Shown: positions 1 to 10,447, counted from the first letter of the stretch. The stretch: 64,000 nt of DNA from Candidatus Propionivibrio dominans (GCA_016709335.1 JADJNC010000003.1:251457-315456); one strand, 5' to 3'. Program-made: numbers and translations. Notes: generated from the sequence alone by a model not told the origin.

Positions 1-254
1 TCCAGTCGCTGATGTGTCACTTCGAGCTATCGCTGGAATCGGTTGAAGCCGAGCACGGGATCGATTTCAGAACCTACTTTGCCCCCGAGCTTGCGGCGCT
101 GCGCGAGATGGTACAGGCCGGTCTGGTGCGCGTTGAAGACAGGCGGATTGTCGTCCTTCCTCCGGGGCGCATGCTGGTACGGGCGATCTCGATGGTTTTC
201 GACAAGTTCCTGTGTGCCGACCGGGAGAGCAAGCGCTATTCGAAGGTGATTTGA
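1..254 (+). CDS. hemN: Oxygen-independent coproporphyrinogen III oxidase, C-terminal fragment
   Basis: This is the last ~84 residues of a gene cut by the window edge; the open frame runs in from base 3 and stops with TGA at 252-254. The tail (MCHFELSLESVE, then FAPELAALREMVQAGLV, GRMLVRAISMVFDKFL, ending YSKVI) matches the C-terminal substrate-binding region of the radical-SAM enzyme HemN, which decarboxylates coproporphyrinogen III to protoporphyrinogen IX in anaerobic heme synthesis. The 4Fe-4S CxxxCxxC motif would lie upstream and is not visible. Identification comes from recalled family sequence; the alternative HemW/HemN-like paralogues end differently. Confidence 0.85.
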   Translation, partial: QSLMCHFELSLESVEAEHGIDFRTYFAPELAALREMVQAGLVRVEDRRIVVLPPGRMLVRAISMVFDKFLCADRESKRYSKVI

Positions 255-977
255 GGCTTCGATGCATGGAATGAAAGGGTTTCGGCCCTTCCAATCGAGC
301 GTGCTTGCTATTGTGCCGTCAAAATAAAAAAGCCAAAGACAAGGCAGCGCCGCAAACTCGAGGCAAGACATGAATGATCAGTGAAAGGAATCATCATTCA
401 AACGCAGCGGGCATCTGATTGTTCGGGAAAGGAAAAACAAAAGCAGACCTTGGCCCGGAGCCCTCGAAAGTTTAAAGCTGCCGTTCGCTATGCCAATGCA
501 ATATTATTGGCTCAACGGCACCTATGCATCTATTCTGTTGAAAAACTCGGCTCTTGTTTATTTAATGATTTTTTGGGGGTGGCTCGACCCTTCCAATGTC
601 AGCGATCGTTGAATATGGAGCGATTCTGAAGGTCGATTTTCGTCGCTTTGGTTTGACTCAAAGAAAAAGCAAGTTTTTCAACACAATACATCGTTAACGG
701 CCAGTCTAACTGCATGATTTACGAATACTGTTCGTACAGCGCTAGGTGCAAAAATTACCGGTTCCTGAGAAGCCGTTCTTATGCCAATTGCTGCCACTCT
801 GCAGGCATCAGGCAGTGCTCGGGGTGCAATTCGAGCGGCTTTCCTGCAAATCGTGACACATGCGGACCGGAAATCGGCGATTGACGGCTACACCCGGCGT
901 CAGCGATACTCCACGAAAGCCCGTTGGATTTTCTATCCTCAGGAGGGAAATGCTTTTAATGATTTGCCGGAGAAATT
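255..977. other. Intergenic region without a convincing gene
   Basis: About 720 bp of lower-GC sequence between hemN and the DUF4239 gene. A short hairpin (AAGGG/CCCTT, 275-290) follows the hemN stop but lacks a T-run, so it is at best a weak terminator. Short open frames here have no recognisable protein character and no good ribosome binding site. The stretch probably holds the promoter of the downstream gene, but I could not pick one with confidence. Confidence 0.5.
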
Positions 978-1847
978 ATGTCGCTTTCCGCCTCTATCCT
1001 GTTGTTGCCTCAATGGCTGGCCATCTCTCTGCTAGTAGTCATATCAGTATCCTTTTCAATCATAGGGTTTCTCGTAGTTCACCGCTTTGTACCTACCAAA
1101 GTCAGGCAAATCCACAACGATGTAGCGGGCTTTGTTTACGGGTCCTTGGGAGTCACTTACGGCGTCTTGCTCGGCTTCGTGGTTATCGTTGTATGGGGTC
1201 AGCTAAACGACGCCAAAGTGAATGCCGCGCACGAAAGCAGCATCGCCTTGGTCCTGTACAATAACATCATGGCCTACCCGGACAAAACAGCGTCCATTAC
1301 AATGAAAAGGGGATTTTTAAGATACATACGGCAAGTTGTCGAGGCCCAAGATCCAACAACCGTCGAACCATCAACCAGAATGCCGGCAGCCCCCATGGAT
1401 CAATTGCTCGCCCTGGTTGATGGCATTGTTCCCAGCAGCGGGCACGAGCAAATCCTATTCACCCAAATCCTGCAAAACATGAATGAATTGGCGACTTATT
1501 ACCATCTCCGCGAGCAGGCAAGCCGCGAGGAGCTGCCGGACGTCATTTGGATTGGGATCGTGGTTGGGGCCATCATTACCATTGGCTTTACGTTCCTGTT
1601 CGGCACCGAGAATTTCTGGGCACATATCATTATGACATCCCTGTTAGCGACCATGATTGCGGTTGTGATCTATGTGGTTATCGAGATGGATCATCCCACG
1701 ATGGGGGCTGTCACTATCGGTATTCCAGACAGTTATTCGCAAATCCTGGTAAGGACAAAGCCGAGCCATGAGCCCCTTTGTAGCAACCTGCAATCGAAAA
1801 TGCCTCAACCTGCATTCAACGTCACTTATGACTTCACCCTTAACTGA
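978..1847 (+). CDS. DUF4239 family membrane protein
   Basis: A 289-residue protein with hydrophobic segments at about residues 10-34, 50-75, 190-210 and 213-237, and a soluble loop between the second and third. This four-helix layout, together with the DHPTMGAVTI segment after the last helix, matches the DUF4239 (bestrophin-like) family, whose function is not established. The start is supported by GGAG at 969-972, five bases before the ATG. The gene stands alone: upstream is a long gap and downstream genes are on the other strand. The last ~40 residues are not hydrophobic and are probably cytoplasmic. Family assignment is from recalled pattern, not a search. Confidence 0.7.
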   Translation: MSLSASILLLPQWLAISLLVVISVSFSIIGFLVVHRFVPTKVRQIHNDVAGFVYGSLGVTYGVLLGFVVIVVWGQLNDAKVNAAHESSIALVLYNNIMAYPDKTASITMKRGFLRYIRQVVEAQDPTTVEPSTRMPAAPMDQLLALVDGIVPSSGHEQILFTQILQNMNELATYYHLREQASREELPDVIWIGIVVGAIITIGFTFLFGTENFWAHIIMTSLLATMIAVVIYVVIEMDHPTMGAVTIGIPDSYSQILVRTKPSHEPLCSNLQSKMPQPAFNVTYDFTLN

Positions 1848-1863
1848 AACCGAGCAGAATTTA

Positions 1864-2097
1864 TCATACGGCGAGAGTCGGGATGATGATCTGCTCGGCG
1901 ATACGGCAGGCGGAAGCGATGGCATTGCGACCGGTGCGAGTAAAGTAATATCGATACGTGCCGACGACCTTTTTGATCAAGCCGAAGTCACGCAAGCGTT
2001 TCAGATAACGGGTGATGCTCGCAACGGACAATCTGGGCAGGAACGATTCTAGATCGGCACGTCGTACGCCCCGGATATTGAACTCAGGATGTTGCAA
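1864..2097 (-). pseudogene. Winged-helix C-terminal tail, gene remnant
   Basis: A 77-residue open stretch reading like the winged-helix tail (SITRYLKRLRDFGLIKK, then TYRYYFTRTGR) of larger hypothetical proteins often found near mobile DNA. It begins right behind the TGA of the gamma-carbonic anhydrase gene and in the same frame, with only a TTG available as start and no ribosome binding site. The body of such a protein would normally precede this tail, but that space is occupied by the intact upstream gene. I therefore read it as a remnant joined by rearrangement. A small independent DNA-binding protein is possible but less likely. Confidence 0.4.
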
Positions 2098-2103
2098 AGA
2101 TTC

Positions 2104-2625
2104 TCAGATCCCGACCAGCCCGAGCCGATAGCGCTGCCAGTTCTGCACATAGCGTTGCGCACTGCCGGGCAAGTGGGCGACCTCTTCGTCGCTCAGTTCG
2201 CGGATGACCTTGCCCGGCGAGCCGACGATCAGCACGCGCTCCGGAAAGACCTTGCCTTCGGGGATCAGCGTGTTGGCACCGACCAGCGAGTTCCTGCCGA
2301 TCACCGCATTGTTGAGCACGATCGAGCCGATGCCGATCAGCGCACCGTCACCGATTTTGCAGCCGTGCAGCATGACCATGTGGCCGACGGTGACATCGCG
2401 GCCAATGATCAGATGAATGCCGGGGTCGGTATGCAGCACCGAACCGTCCTGAATATTGCTGTTTTCGCCAATGCTGATCAGATCGGTATCGCCACGCAGC
2501 GTGGCGTTCCACCAGATCGAGACGTTTCTGGCCAGATGGACCTGACCAATGACAGTCGCGTTGGGGGCGATCCAGCATTCCGGGTCGATTTGCGGGATGT
2601 GTGTTCCAAGGCTGTAGATGGGCAT
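2104..2625 (-). CDS. Gamma-class carbonic anhydrase-like hexapeptide protein
   Basis: A 173-residue left-handed beta-helix protein with repeated hexapeptide turns throughout (for example IAPNATVIGQV, IGENSNIQDGSVLH). The three histidines that bind the metal in this family are present at residues 65, 82 and 87 (VLH, VGH, MLHG), and so is the conserved RGD at 44-46. Length matches YrdA/PaaY/CaiE-type members, many of which have carbonic anhydrase activity, although the physiological role varies. Expected to be a cytoplasmic trimer. The gene is monocistronic on the minus strand; the TGA at 2104-2106 is followed in frame by a gene remnant. Confidence 0.85.
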   Translation of the reverse strand: MPIYSLGTHIPQIDPECWIAPNATVIGQVHLARNVSIWWNATLRGDTDLISIGENSNIQDGSVLHTDPGIHLIIGRDVTVGHMVMLHGCKIGDGALIGIGSIVLNNAVIGRNSLVGANTLIPEGKVFPERVLIVGSPGKVIRELSDEEVAHLPGSAQRYVQNWQRYRLGLVGI

Positions 2626-2668
2626 GATGTGTAGTGGATATAAATTAATGAATCAAACGTGCTTTAAC

Positions 2669-2693
2669 CACGGAGTTCACGGAGAGCACGGAG
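2669..2693. repeat. Three CACGGAG units with 9-bp period
   Basis: The heptamer CACGGAG occurs at 2669, 2678 and 2687, exactly nine bases apart, in the gap between the carbonic anhydrase start and the macB-like permease end. The same phasing with CACCAAG units is seen at 43153 onward. Short phased CAC..AG motifs of this type are scattered between genes in many proteobacteria; the function is unknown. Confidence 0.6.
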
Positions 2694-2783
2694 AAAGGCA
2701 GGAATCTTCTGCATGCTGGGATTTCTTGGTGATCTTTGTCCCACCAGGGGATTTGCTTCGGGCATGTCGGAAGAGCTGGGTTA

Positions 2784-3997
<1,214 letters not shown>

Positions 3998-4004
<7 letters not shown>

Positions 4005-4708
4005 GGCTGGAGCTCGCTGACCGGCGTTGCCGTGTCGCTGACGATGAAGCCGTCGAGAAAGCGTACCTGGCGTCTGGCGTGAGCGGCGATGTCGGCCTCG
4101 TGGGTGACCAGGACGATGGTGATGCCTTCGGCGTTGAGCTGTTCGAAGAGTGCCATGATTTCTTCGCTGGTATGGCTGTCGAGATTGCCGGTCGGCTCGT
4201 CGGCGAGAATCAGGCGCGGTGAATTGATCAGGGCGCGGGCAATCGCCACGCGCTGTTGCTGGCCGCCGGAGATGCGCGCGGGGAGCGATAGGGCATAGCC
4301 GTCGAGGCCGACCCGAGCCAGCATCTGGCGGCCCTTTTCGCGTCGCGCTTCGCGCCCGATACCCGAATAGACGAGCGGCAGCGCGACGTTGTCTTCCAGA
4401 GTCATGCGCGGCAGCAGGTTGAAACCCTGAAAGACAAAGCCGATGGTGCGGTTACGCAGGATGGCCAGTTCGTCGCCGGGCATGTGCGCGACATTGCGCT
4501 CGACCAGGAAGTAGTCGCCGCTGCTCGGCGTGTCAAGGCAGCCGAGCAGGTTCATGAACGTCGATTTGCCGGAACCTGAGGGCCCCATGATGGCGACGAA
4601 TTCACTCCGCTGGATCGTCAGGTCGACACCCTTGAGCGCCGGGAACAGCCCGGCGGCGGTGACGTAGGACTTGCCCAGCCCGGCCACGCGGATGACCGCC
4701 TCGGACAT
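3998..4708 (-). CDS. MacB/LolD-type ABC transporter ATP-binding protein
   Basis: A 236-residue nucleotide-binding domain with Walker [10 protein letters not shown] at residues 42-50, ABC signature ISGGQQQR near 146-153, Walker [13 protein letters not shown] directly after, and the switch histidine in VTHE. The DEPTGNLD and FQGFNLLPR patterns place it in the LolD/MacB/FtsE group. Its ATG shares one base with the stop of the adaptor gene (TGATG at 4710-4706), and its own end overlaps the permease gene. It energises the permease encoded at 2784-4004. No defects are visible. Confidence 0.92.
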
Positions 4709-5925
4709 CAGAACAGCCTCATGCCGACGCTGCTCGGCTTGCCGCCGGGGCTGGCGGAGTTCTCACCGACAATGACCTTGTCACCCGGTTTCAGGTCGCC
4801 GCCGACGACTTCCGTGTTGCGATTGTCGGTAATCCCCAACTGGATACTGAGCGGCTTCACCTCGCCACCCTCGACGATATACACCGTGCCGCTGGCGGTG
4901 TCGCGTTTTCGCCCCTTGCCCTCGCCGGGGCGGCGTTGTTCACCCGACGAGGGGCTGCCTGGAGCGGGCTTGTCGGAGGGCTTGTCAGTTTTTTCCGTGG
5001 CATCGGTGGGCTTGAAGCGTAACGCGGCATTGGGCACCATCAGGATATCGTTGCGCGTGGCGACGACGATGCTGACGTAGGCGGTCATTCCCGGCAGCAG
5101 AATCTGTTCCGGATTTTGCAGCGAGACGCGAACGTTGTAGGTGACGACGTTCTGCTGTGTCGTCGGGTTCAGGCGAATCTGCTGTACTTCGCCGGTAAAG
5201 TTGCGGTTGGGGAAGGCGTCGACGGTAAAGCGGACCTTCTGGCCCTGCTTGATCTTGCCGATGTCGGCTTCCGCAAAGCTCGAATCAATACGCATTTCTG
5301 AGAGATCCTGGGCGATCTTGATCAGCGTCGGCGTTTGCAGGCTGGCCGCCACGGTCTGGCCGAGATCGACCACCCGATCGACGACGATCCCGGAAACCGG
5401 TGAGCGAATGGTCGTGTAGTTGAGGTTGACCTGATCCTTGTCGGCGGCCGCCTGCGCCTGCGCAAGCTGCGCTTCGGCCGAGCGGCGTGCCTGGATGGCC
5501 TGCTCGAGTTCCTGCCGTGAAACATACTCCTCGGCGAACAGTGACTTCATGCGCGTTTCGTTGGCGCGCGCCAGATCCAGCGTCGCGGCGATGTTGCCGA
5601 TGTTGGCGGCCGATTGCCGGGCCTGGGCGGCAAGCAGCGAACGATCAAGTTCAAGTAGCGGCTGGCCTTTCTCGACCTTGTCGTTGAAGTCGACATATAG
5701 CCTGGTGACGGTGCCGGAAACCTGCGTGCCCACATTCACCAGAACGACCGGGTTGAGTGTGCCGTTGGCCGAGACGGTTTGCGTCAGATCGCCATTTTCG
5801 ATGGCTTGCAGCTTGTAGCGCTGTTCGGGGGCCTGCGCCGCACTGCCGAGATACCAGTAAATGCCGGCGCCAGCGAGGGCCAGGGCGATCAGGGCGAAGA
5901 GGGTTTTCTTGAGCATCGGTTTCAT
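4708..5925 (-). CDS. macA: MacA-like periplasmic adaptor (HlyD/RND family)
   Basis: About 405 residues from the ATG at 5923-5925. A helix ([19 protein letters not shown]) at residues 7-25 anchors the protein, followed by a lipoyl half-motif ([17 protein letters not shown]), an alpha-helical hairpin rich in AQAR/AQAQA, the second lipoyl half ([15 protein letters not shown]), and beta-barrel and membrane-proximal domains. A Ser/Pro/Lys-rich insertion (about residues 300-340) interrupts the C-terminal domain. It bridges the TolC channel and the MacB permease. An in-frame extension 28 codons upstream exists but lies in a repeat element, so it is rejected. The ribosome binding site is weak (CCAGG touching the ATG) because a 177-bp element abuts the start codon. 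Confidence 0.88.
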   Translation of the reverse strand: MKPMLKKTLFALIALALAGAGIYWYLGSAAQAPEQRYKLQAIENGDLTQTVSANGTLNPVVLVNVGTQVSGTVTRLYVDFNDKVEKGQPLLELDRSLLAAQARQSAANIGNIAATLDLARANETRMKSLFAEEYVSRQELEQAIQARRSAEAQLAQAQAAADKDQVNLNYTTIRSPVSGIVVDRVVDLGQTVAASLQTPTLIKIAQDLSEMRIDSSFAEADIGKIKQGQKVRFTVDAFPNRNFTGEVQQIRLNPTTQQNVVTYNVRVSLQNPEQILLPGMTAYVSIVVATRNDILMVPNAALRFKPTDATEKTDKPSDKPAPGSPSSGEQRRPGEGKGRKRDTASGTVYIVEGGEVKPLSIQLGITDNRNTEVVGGDLKPGDKVIVGENSASPGGKPSSVGMRLF

Positions 5926-6102
5926 CCTGGAAACCGCAGTCGAGCACGACAATTGGGCCGCAACACCAAGTTTGGCGGGTGTTTGGCCCTCACCCCGACC
6001 CTCTCCCACAGGGCGAGGGGGTTTGCACCCTTCTCCCTGCGGGAGAAGGGCCGGGGATGAGGGCCTACGATATTGGCATTACGCTCAACTGCGTTTTTTA
6101 GG
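5926..6102 (-). repeat. 177-bp MITE-like element, copy 1
   Basis: A nonautonomous-looking element with imperfect 21-bp terminal inverted repeats (CCTGGAAACCGCAGTCGAGC on the left; 18 of 21 positions match the other end) and a GC-rich palindromic core. It is flanked by a perfect 5-bp duplication, TTCAT, at 5921-5925 and 6103-6107. A second copy of identical length lies in the opposite orientation at 54940-55116. The duplicated bases contain the tolC stop (TCA, 6104-6106) and the macA start (CAT, 5923-5925), so before insertion the two genes overlapped as ATGA. No coding capacity. Confidence 0.8.
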
Positions 6103-6103
6103 T

Positions 6104-7520
6104 TCATTGGGATTTCGCACCTTGGTTTTTACCTGCATCAGGGTACAGCAGGCTGCTGTCGAGTACGCCGACGGCCTTGGCCAGCGAAGCGCGCGAGACA
6201 TACCAGTCGAGCAGCGCCTGGATGCGTTGCAGACGGGCGGACGCCAGCGCGCTCTGGGCATTGAGTACATCGAGAATGCTGCCGACGCCGGCCTTGTAGC
6301 GGCCAAGCGCAACGCGTTCCGATTGTTCGGCGCTGGCCAGCAGATCGATGGTCGTCCTGATCGTCTGGGTGGCGGTGATCAGGCTCTGATAGGCATTCCA
6401 GACATCGAGTGCAACCTGCAGGCTGAGGTTGTCGCGCTGTGCTTCGCTCACTTCGGCATTGGCCTGTGCCGAGCGCACCTGGTAGGTGGTCGAAAAGCCG
6501 GAAAAAAGAGGCAGCGTCAGGGTCAGTCCGATCGAACTGCTGTTGCTGGTGATGTTGCCGGTATCCAGCCAGCTCGGGCCGGCGCCCACTGAAAGCGTTG
6601 GCAGGCCGGCGGCGAGGGTGTAATCGATGTTCGCTTGCGCGGCTTTGACGCGCGCTTCGGCGGCCATCAGGTCGGGGCGGCGCTGACGCGCTTCGACGAT
6701 CAGCGCGTCGATGTCGCGTTCAAACGAAGCCTCCGGATTGATTGCGGGGAATATCGACGAGCTTCAGCGGCTGACTGGCGTCCAGCCCCATGACATTGGC
6801 CAGCGTGCCGAACGCGATCTTGAGCACACCTTCGCTCCTGATACGGTTGAGCGTGGCTTGCGACCAGGCCGTCTGCGCCAGCAGCCGGTCGGCCGGTGTG
6901 CCGCTGCCGACCCTGTAGCGCACTTCGGCGGCGGACAAGCTTTCGCGACTGGCTTTTTCAGATTCCAGCGCAGCGATCACCGCGGCACGCGCGGCCTGGG
7001 CGTTGTAGTAGGACTGGAGTGCGCTGAGGAAGACGTTTTGTACGGTCGAATCGAGAGTCGAAGTCGCCGCACTGAGAAACTGGCGGGCGATTTCAAGGTT
7101 TGCCGAGCGCGCGCCAAAGTCGTAAATCAGCCAGGAGAGGGTCAGCGAGGCACTGCGCTGATTGGCGTTCTGCGAATCGATGCGATACCGGTCTGCATTG
7201 ACCCTGCCGTCAAGGCTGGGCAGGTAATCGGATTGTGCGACACCGACCTGTGCCGCCTGCGCGCGGGCATTGGCCCACGCCTCGCGGGTTTTCGGGTTCT
7301 GGCACAGCGCCAGGTCGACGACTTCGATCACGCCGTAACTTGCTCCAGCCGGCAGCGGCTTGCACGGCACAAAGCGGCCGTCAGCCGATGGGTAGAGCAG
7401 GGGGCGCGGCGGCGTGATCGCCTGGGTGTCGAATGGGTCAAGCAGGCCAAAGGCCCTCACATCAGGCGCCAGCGTGCTGGCGAGAAGGACTGCAATCAGT
7501 AATGGGAAACGCGCATGCAT
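6104..7520 (-). CDS. tolC: TolC-family outer membrane efflux protein, one frameshift
   Basis: The gene starts at the ATG of 7518-7520, giving a signal peptide MHARFPLLIAVLLASTLA. The first ~265 residues run to a TGA at 6720; the rest continues in another frame from about 6745 to 6104. Removing one G from the GGGG run at 6746-6749 (plus strand) restores a continuous reading VDIPAINPEASFERDIDALI across the junction. Both halves have the typical outer-membrane efflux protein repeats (TLSWLIYDFGARSANLEIA and LTLPLFSGFSTTYQVRSA). It is the first gene of the tolC-macA-macB operon. The homopolymer position makes sequencing error plausible; otherwise the outer-membrane channel is broken. Confidence 0.85.
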
Positions 7521-7648
7521 TGGCTTGTTGAATCGGATCGGCGCTGGGCTCAGGTTTTCCGCTAGTATAGCGGCCTTCATTCTTTCCCACGTGATGCCAG
7601 CGTGACAAGCTGTGAGCAAATGTTAGCGGCGGCGCCTGCGCGATGCAG

Positions 7649-7686
7649 GATACCAGGCAGATTCCAGGAAGATACCAGGCAGATTC
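7649..7686 (+). repeat. Direct repeat in the yaeQ leader
   Basis: GATACCAGGCAGATTC occurs twice, at 7649-7664 and 7671-7686, with a 22-bp period, ending two bases before the yaeQ start codon. It covers the expected ribosome-binding region, where no strong Shine-Dalgarno is otherwise visible. Confidence 0.6.
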
Positions 7687-7688
7687 TC

Positions 7689-8234
7689 ATGGCACTCAAG
7701 GCAACAATATTCAAGGTCGATCTGGCGCTCGCCGATCTCGATCGCAACGTTTACGAGAACTTTTCATTGACGCTCGCCCGGCATCCTTCCGAAAACGACA
7801 CTCGCATGATGGTTCGTCTGCTCGCCTTCATGCGTTATGCGGAGCATTCGCTGGACTTCGGCAGAGGGCTGTCGAGCGACGAAGAGCCCGACCTCTGGCG
7901 CAAGGATCTGACCGGGGCGATCGATCTGTGGATCCAGGTCGGTCAGCCCGACGAGCGCTGGTTGCGCAAGGCTTCGGGCCGGTCCGGGCGGGTGGTGGTG
8001 TTTTCCTACGGTGGCCGGGTGGCGGAAATGTGGTGGGAGCAGAATCGCGCGACGCTTGAAAAGCTGCCGAATCTGACGGTATTCAGGCTGTCAGCGGAAA
8101 GCACGCAGGCGCTGGCGGCCTTGGCCAGCCGCAACATGAGCCTGCAGTGCATGATCCAGGACGGCGAGATGCTGATTACGGGAGAGGGGGAGCCGGTTCG
8201 TATCGAGCCGGCGCTTGTCTTCGGCAGTCCCTGA
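7689..8234 (+). CDS. yaeQ: YaeQ family protein
   Basis: 181 residues from the ATG at 7689, the same length as the enterobacterial family members. The opening (MALKATIFKVDLALADLDR), LARHPSENDTRMMVRLLAF, and GQPDERWLRKASGR are family hallmarks. YaeQ has a PD-(D/E)XK nuclease-like fold; the biochemical role is unproven, although it was first noticed as a suppressor of RfaH loss. The open frame extends 29 codons upstream, but that part lies in a small direct repeat and has no family resemblance. No partner genes; flanking genes are on the other strand. Confidence 0.9.
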   Translation: MALKATIFKVDLALADLDRNVYENFSLTLARHPSENDTRMMVRLLAFMRYAEHSLDFGRGLSSDEEPDLWRKDLTGAIDLWIQVGQPDERWLRKASGRSGRVVVFSYGGRVAEMWWEQNRATLEKLPNLTVFRLSAESTQALAALASRNMSLQCMIQDGEMLITGEGEPVRIEPALVFGSP

Positions 8235-8252
8235 ATAATCCCTCTAACGGGT

Positions 8253-8789
8253 TTATCGTTGTTGTTGCTGATGCTGCTTCATCATCTCGTTGATGTTCAC
8301 ACCACCCATGTTCGGCATGATGACATCGCCGGGCTTCTGGCCGGGCTTGCACGGACCGAGCCAGCGCGCGTCCAGTGCCATGTTCGATTCGCTCATGCCG
8401 TGCATGGGCGGGCTGAATTGCGTCTTCATTGTCCCCTTGTAACTGGAATCGAACGCGCCTTCAAAGACGCTGTCTGTGGTTGCCGTCGAACCTTCCATCT
8501 TGCATACGGAATGAATGATCACTTTGCTGCCTGAGGTTTTGACATCCATGACGCTGCAATCCTGCTTGCTGTCCTTGGCTTTCTGTTGCATGAGGTTGTC
8601 GGTGTTCTGGTCGATGCATTGTTGCATCGGGCCCATGCCAGGAGAACCGTTGTGGCGCATGTTGATTTCCCACAGCCCGGATTTGCGCTTGGGCATGTCG
8701 CCGGCCAGTGCCGCCCCCGTCAGGCTGGCGCCAGCGAGAGCGTAAACGATCAGGGAGAACGTGCTGCGGATGGGGTGACGGATTTTCAT
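8253..8789 (-). CDS. DUF3617 domain-containing exported protein
   Basis: 178 residues from the ATG at 8787-8789, preceded by AAGGAGCAACC, a clear ribosome binding site. A signal peptide (STFSLIVYALAGASLTGAALAG) precedes the mature region starting MPKRKSGLWEI, the conserved opening of DUF3617 proteins. Four cysteines (QQCID, QDCSV, VCKMEG, GPCKPG) fit two periplasmic disulphides. Methionine-rich segments and a Gln-rich C-terminus (QHQQQQR) are notable. These proteins are common in proteobacteria; their function is unknown. Confidence 0.8.
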   Translation of the reverse strand: MKIRHPIRSTFSLIVYALAGASLTGAALAGDMPKRKSGLWEINMRHNGSPGMGPMQQCIDQNTDNLMQQKAKDSKQDCSVMDVKTSGSKVIIHSVCKMEGSTATTDSVFEGAFDSSYKGTMKTQFSPPMHGMSESNMALDARWLGPCKPGQKPGDVIMPNMGGVNINEMMKQHQQQQR

Positions 8790-8846
8790 GGTTGCTCCTT
8801 GGGTAAAGATTGCAGAAAGGTACGAGCGGAATATTAAACCCAAACT

Positions 8847-9992
8847 TCATTTCCCGAGCAGTTTGCCGAGCGAATTACCAATACCTCTTGCTGCGCCGCT
8901 GCCAACGCTCCCCACGCCTTTGGCCAGGCCTTCAATACTGACGCCGAGCGTTTCCGCTATCGACGTGCCAATGCGCGTCGTCAGGTTTTCGTTGAGCGAG
9001 AAGCGGGGGTCGTTGATATTCCCTTCGAGAACAAATTTGACCGAGATCTGACCCTTGCGGTTTTTCATCATCGAGATGGCTGCGCTACGCGGCATGCCCA
9101 TGATCGTGCCGGAGGTCGTCGAAGACGCCAGCTCCATATCGCTGAGGGTCAGCGTACCAGGCGCGTAAAGCACCCCTTTCCGGATTGAGGACTTGAGATC
9201 GAGATCGAGTGATCCTTTTTTCACACCGCTCTCGGAGGCTTTGATCAGGTAAGGTTGCAACGCGACCAGATCAACCCCGCGCAGGCGAGTTGATATCTCC
9301 GACTCCCTGGTTGCCAGCTCGATGTTGCCAGCGATGTCGATTTTCCCATCCTGCCGGATGCCCTTGAGAAGGCCGTCAAGCTTGATCTGACTTTGGCCTT
9401 TAAGGTCGGGAAGCTCAAGTTTGCCGACACTGGCGTTGATTTTTTCGAGGCGCAACTTGAAGGGGGATTGCCGGATTGTGGCGTCAAAGAACTCGATCGT
9501 GCCATCGATCAGTTCGACCTTGCCTATGCTGATTGACGGTGTGTTGCTGGCCGCCTTCCTGCTTGTAATGCCAGTACCACCGGCGGGAGCCTGGTTTTCA
9601 AACAGGCTGGGCAGAACGCTGATGCGCCCTTCCTTGGTTCGCAACATCGAAATGTAGGCACCTTCAATACGGACGGTATGCAACACCACCCGGGCAGTGA
9701 GCAGATCGCGGATGGCGGGAACAATGAGTATGCGTTCAGCGCGCAACTCGTCTTCGGCGGGCCAGATGTGTTGTCTGTTAGCACTCTGTGCTGCACGAAT
9801 GCGAATGCCGATGATTTCTACACCAGTCAGGCTGACGCGGATCGACTTGACTTCCCCGTGCGGACCGAGCGCTTTTTCTACCTGCCCCTTGAGGGCATGG
9901 ATTGCGAACTGGAATGCGGCCAGGCCGGCAATCAGCAAGAAAATGAAGGTGCTACCAATGATCAGTGTCCAGCGTCTGGCCCGTGTACTCAT
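8847..9992 (-). CDS. AsmA/DUF748-like protein with N-terminal anchor
   Basis: 381 residues: a single N-terminal helix (WTLIIGSTFIFLLIAGLAAF, about 8-27) followed by a long, regular beta-rich domain with the alternating pattern seen in AsmA/DUF748 proteins (VEIIGIRIRAA, IRIEGAYISML-like strands, KVELIDGTIEFFDATIR, ISVKFVLEGNINDPRFSLNE). The tail is Gly/Ala-rich. Members are anchored in the inner membrane and extend into the periplasm; several AsmA relatives act in lipid traffic between membranes. Assignment is by pattern only; a specific role is not inferable. It lies 58 bp upstream of, and in line with, the DUF3617 gene, so they may be cotranscribed. Confidence 0.65.
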   Translation of the reverse strand: MSTRARRWTLIIGSTFIFLLIAGLAAFQFAIHALKGQVEKALGPHGEVKSIRVSLTGVEIIGIRIRAAQSANRQHIWPAEDELRAERILIVPAIRDLLTARVVLHTVRIEGAYISMLRTKEGRISVLPSLFENQAPAGGTGITSRKAASNTPSISIGKVELIDGTIEFFDATIRQSPFKLRLEKINASVGKLELPDLKGQSQIKLDGLLKGIRQDGKIDIAGNIELATRESEISTRLRGVDLVALQPYLIKASESGVKKGSLDLDLKSSIRKGVLYAPGTLTLSDMELASSTTSGTIMGMPRSAAISMMKNRKGQISVKFVLEGNINDPRFSLNENLTTRIGTSIAETLGVSIEGLAKGVGSVGSGAARGIGNSLGKLLGK

Positions 9993-10171
9993 GATCGACC
10001 TTCAAGAAAAAGGGAAGAGTAGTCGTTGTGCGAACCTGATTTGCAGAATTCTATGCTTTCCAGACATCGGTTGACAGCGTGGCGTTTGAGTCACTCCTTC
10101 AGCAAACACGACGATAATGCTCTATTATGTTCCTGTCGGGTCTGGCCATTGTGGAGCAGGAGGTATCGGTC

Positions 10172-10441
10172 ATGGAAGTTTCTTCAGTTTCTTCAAGTGT
10201 TAACACCTTGATCGCCGCGAGTGCGCAGGCTCAGGTTCGTGCGCCTCAGCCGGAGCCGGATCAGCAGGCGCAGCAATCGCAGCAATCGCGACCGGCGCAA
10301 AGCACCGAACAGGCGCAGAGCAGTCAGTCCGGTGATGTGCGCGAGGCGGCGGATCGTGCTCGTGCCGAGGCCGAAAGAAGCCGGCCTTCAGTCAATAGCA
10401 ACGGGCAGACGGTGGGAACGCGGGTCAATACGACGGCCTGA
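10172..10441 (+). CDS. Small Gln/Ser/Ala-rich hypothetical protein
   Basis: 89 residues from the ATG at 10172, chosen because GCAGGAGG at 10156-10163 sits eight bases upstream; an earlier in-frame ATG has no such site. The protein is low complexity (QQAQQSQQSRPAQS), has a short charged segment (REAADRARAEAERSR) and ends NGQTVGTRVNTTA. Similar short proteins ending in a TxGxxxxTTA-like motif occur in related betaproteobacteria, without known function. No signal peptide or membrane segment; probably disordered. Confidence 0.65.
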   Translation: MEVSSVSSSVNTLIAASAQAQVRAPQPEPDQQAQQSQQSRPAQSTEQAQSSQSGDVREAADRARAEAERSRPSVNSNGQTVGTRVNTTA

Positions 10442-10447
10442 GTCGCG

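Noticed and set aside
381..629. 82-codon open frame in the hemN downstream gap
   Set aside because: No ribosome binding site, no protein-like pattern and AT-rich random composition.
5926..6009. 28-codon N-terminal extension of macA
   Set aside because: It lies wholly in the inserted 177-bp element, and the ATG at 5925 gives a normal membrane anchor.
7649..7686. Possible CRISPR-like or iteron array
   Set aside because: Only two 16-bp units with no further copies; too short for either. No CRISPR array was seen elsewhere in the window.
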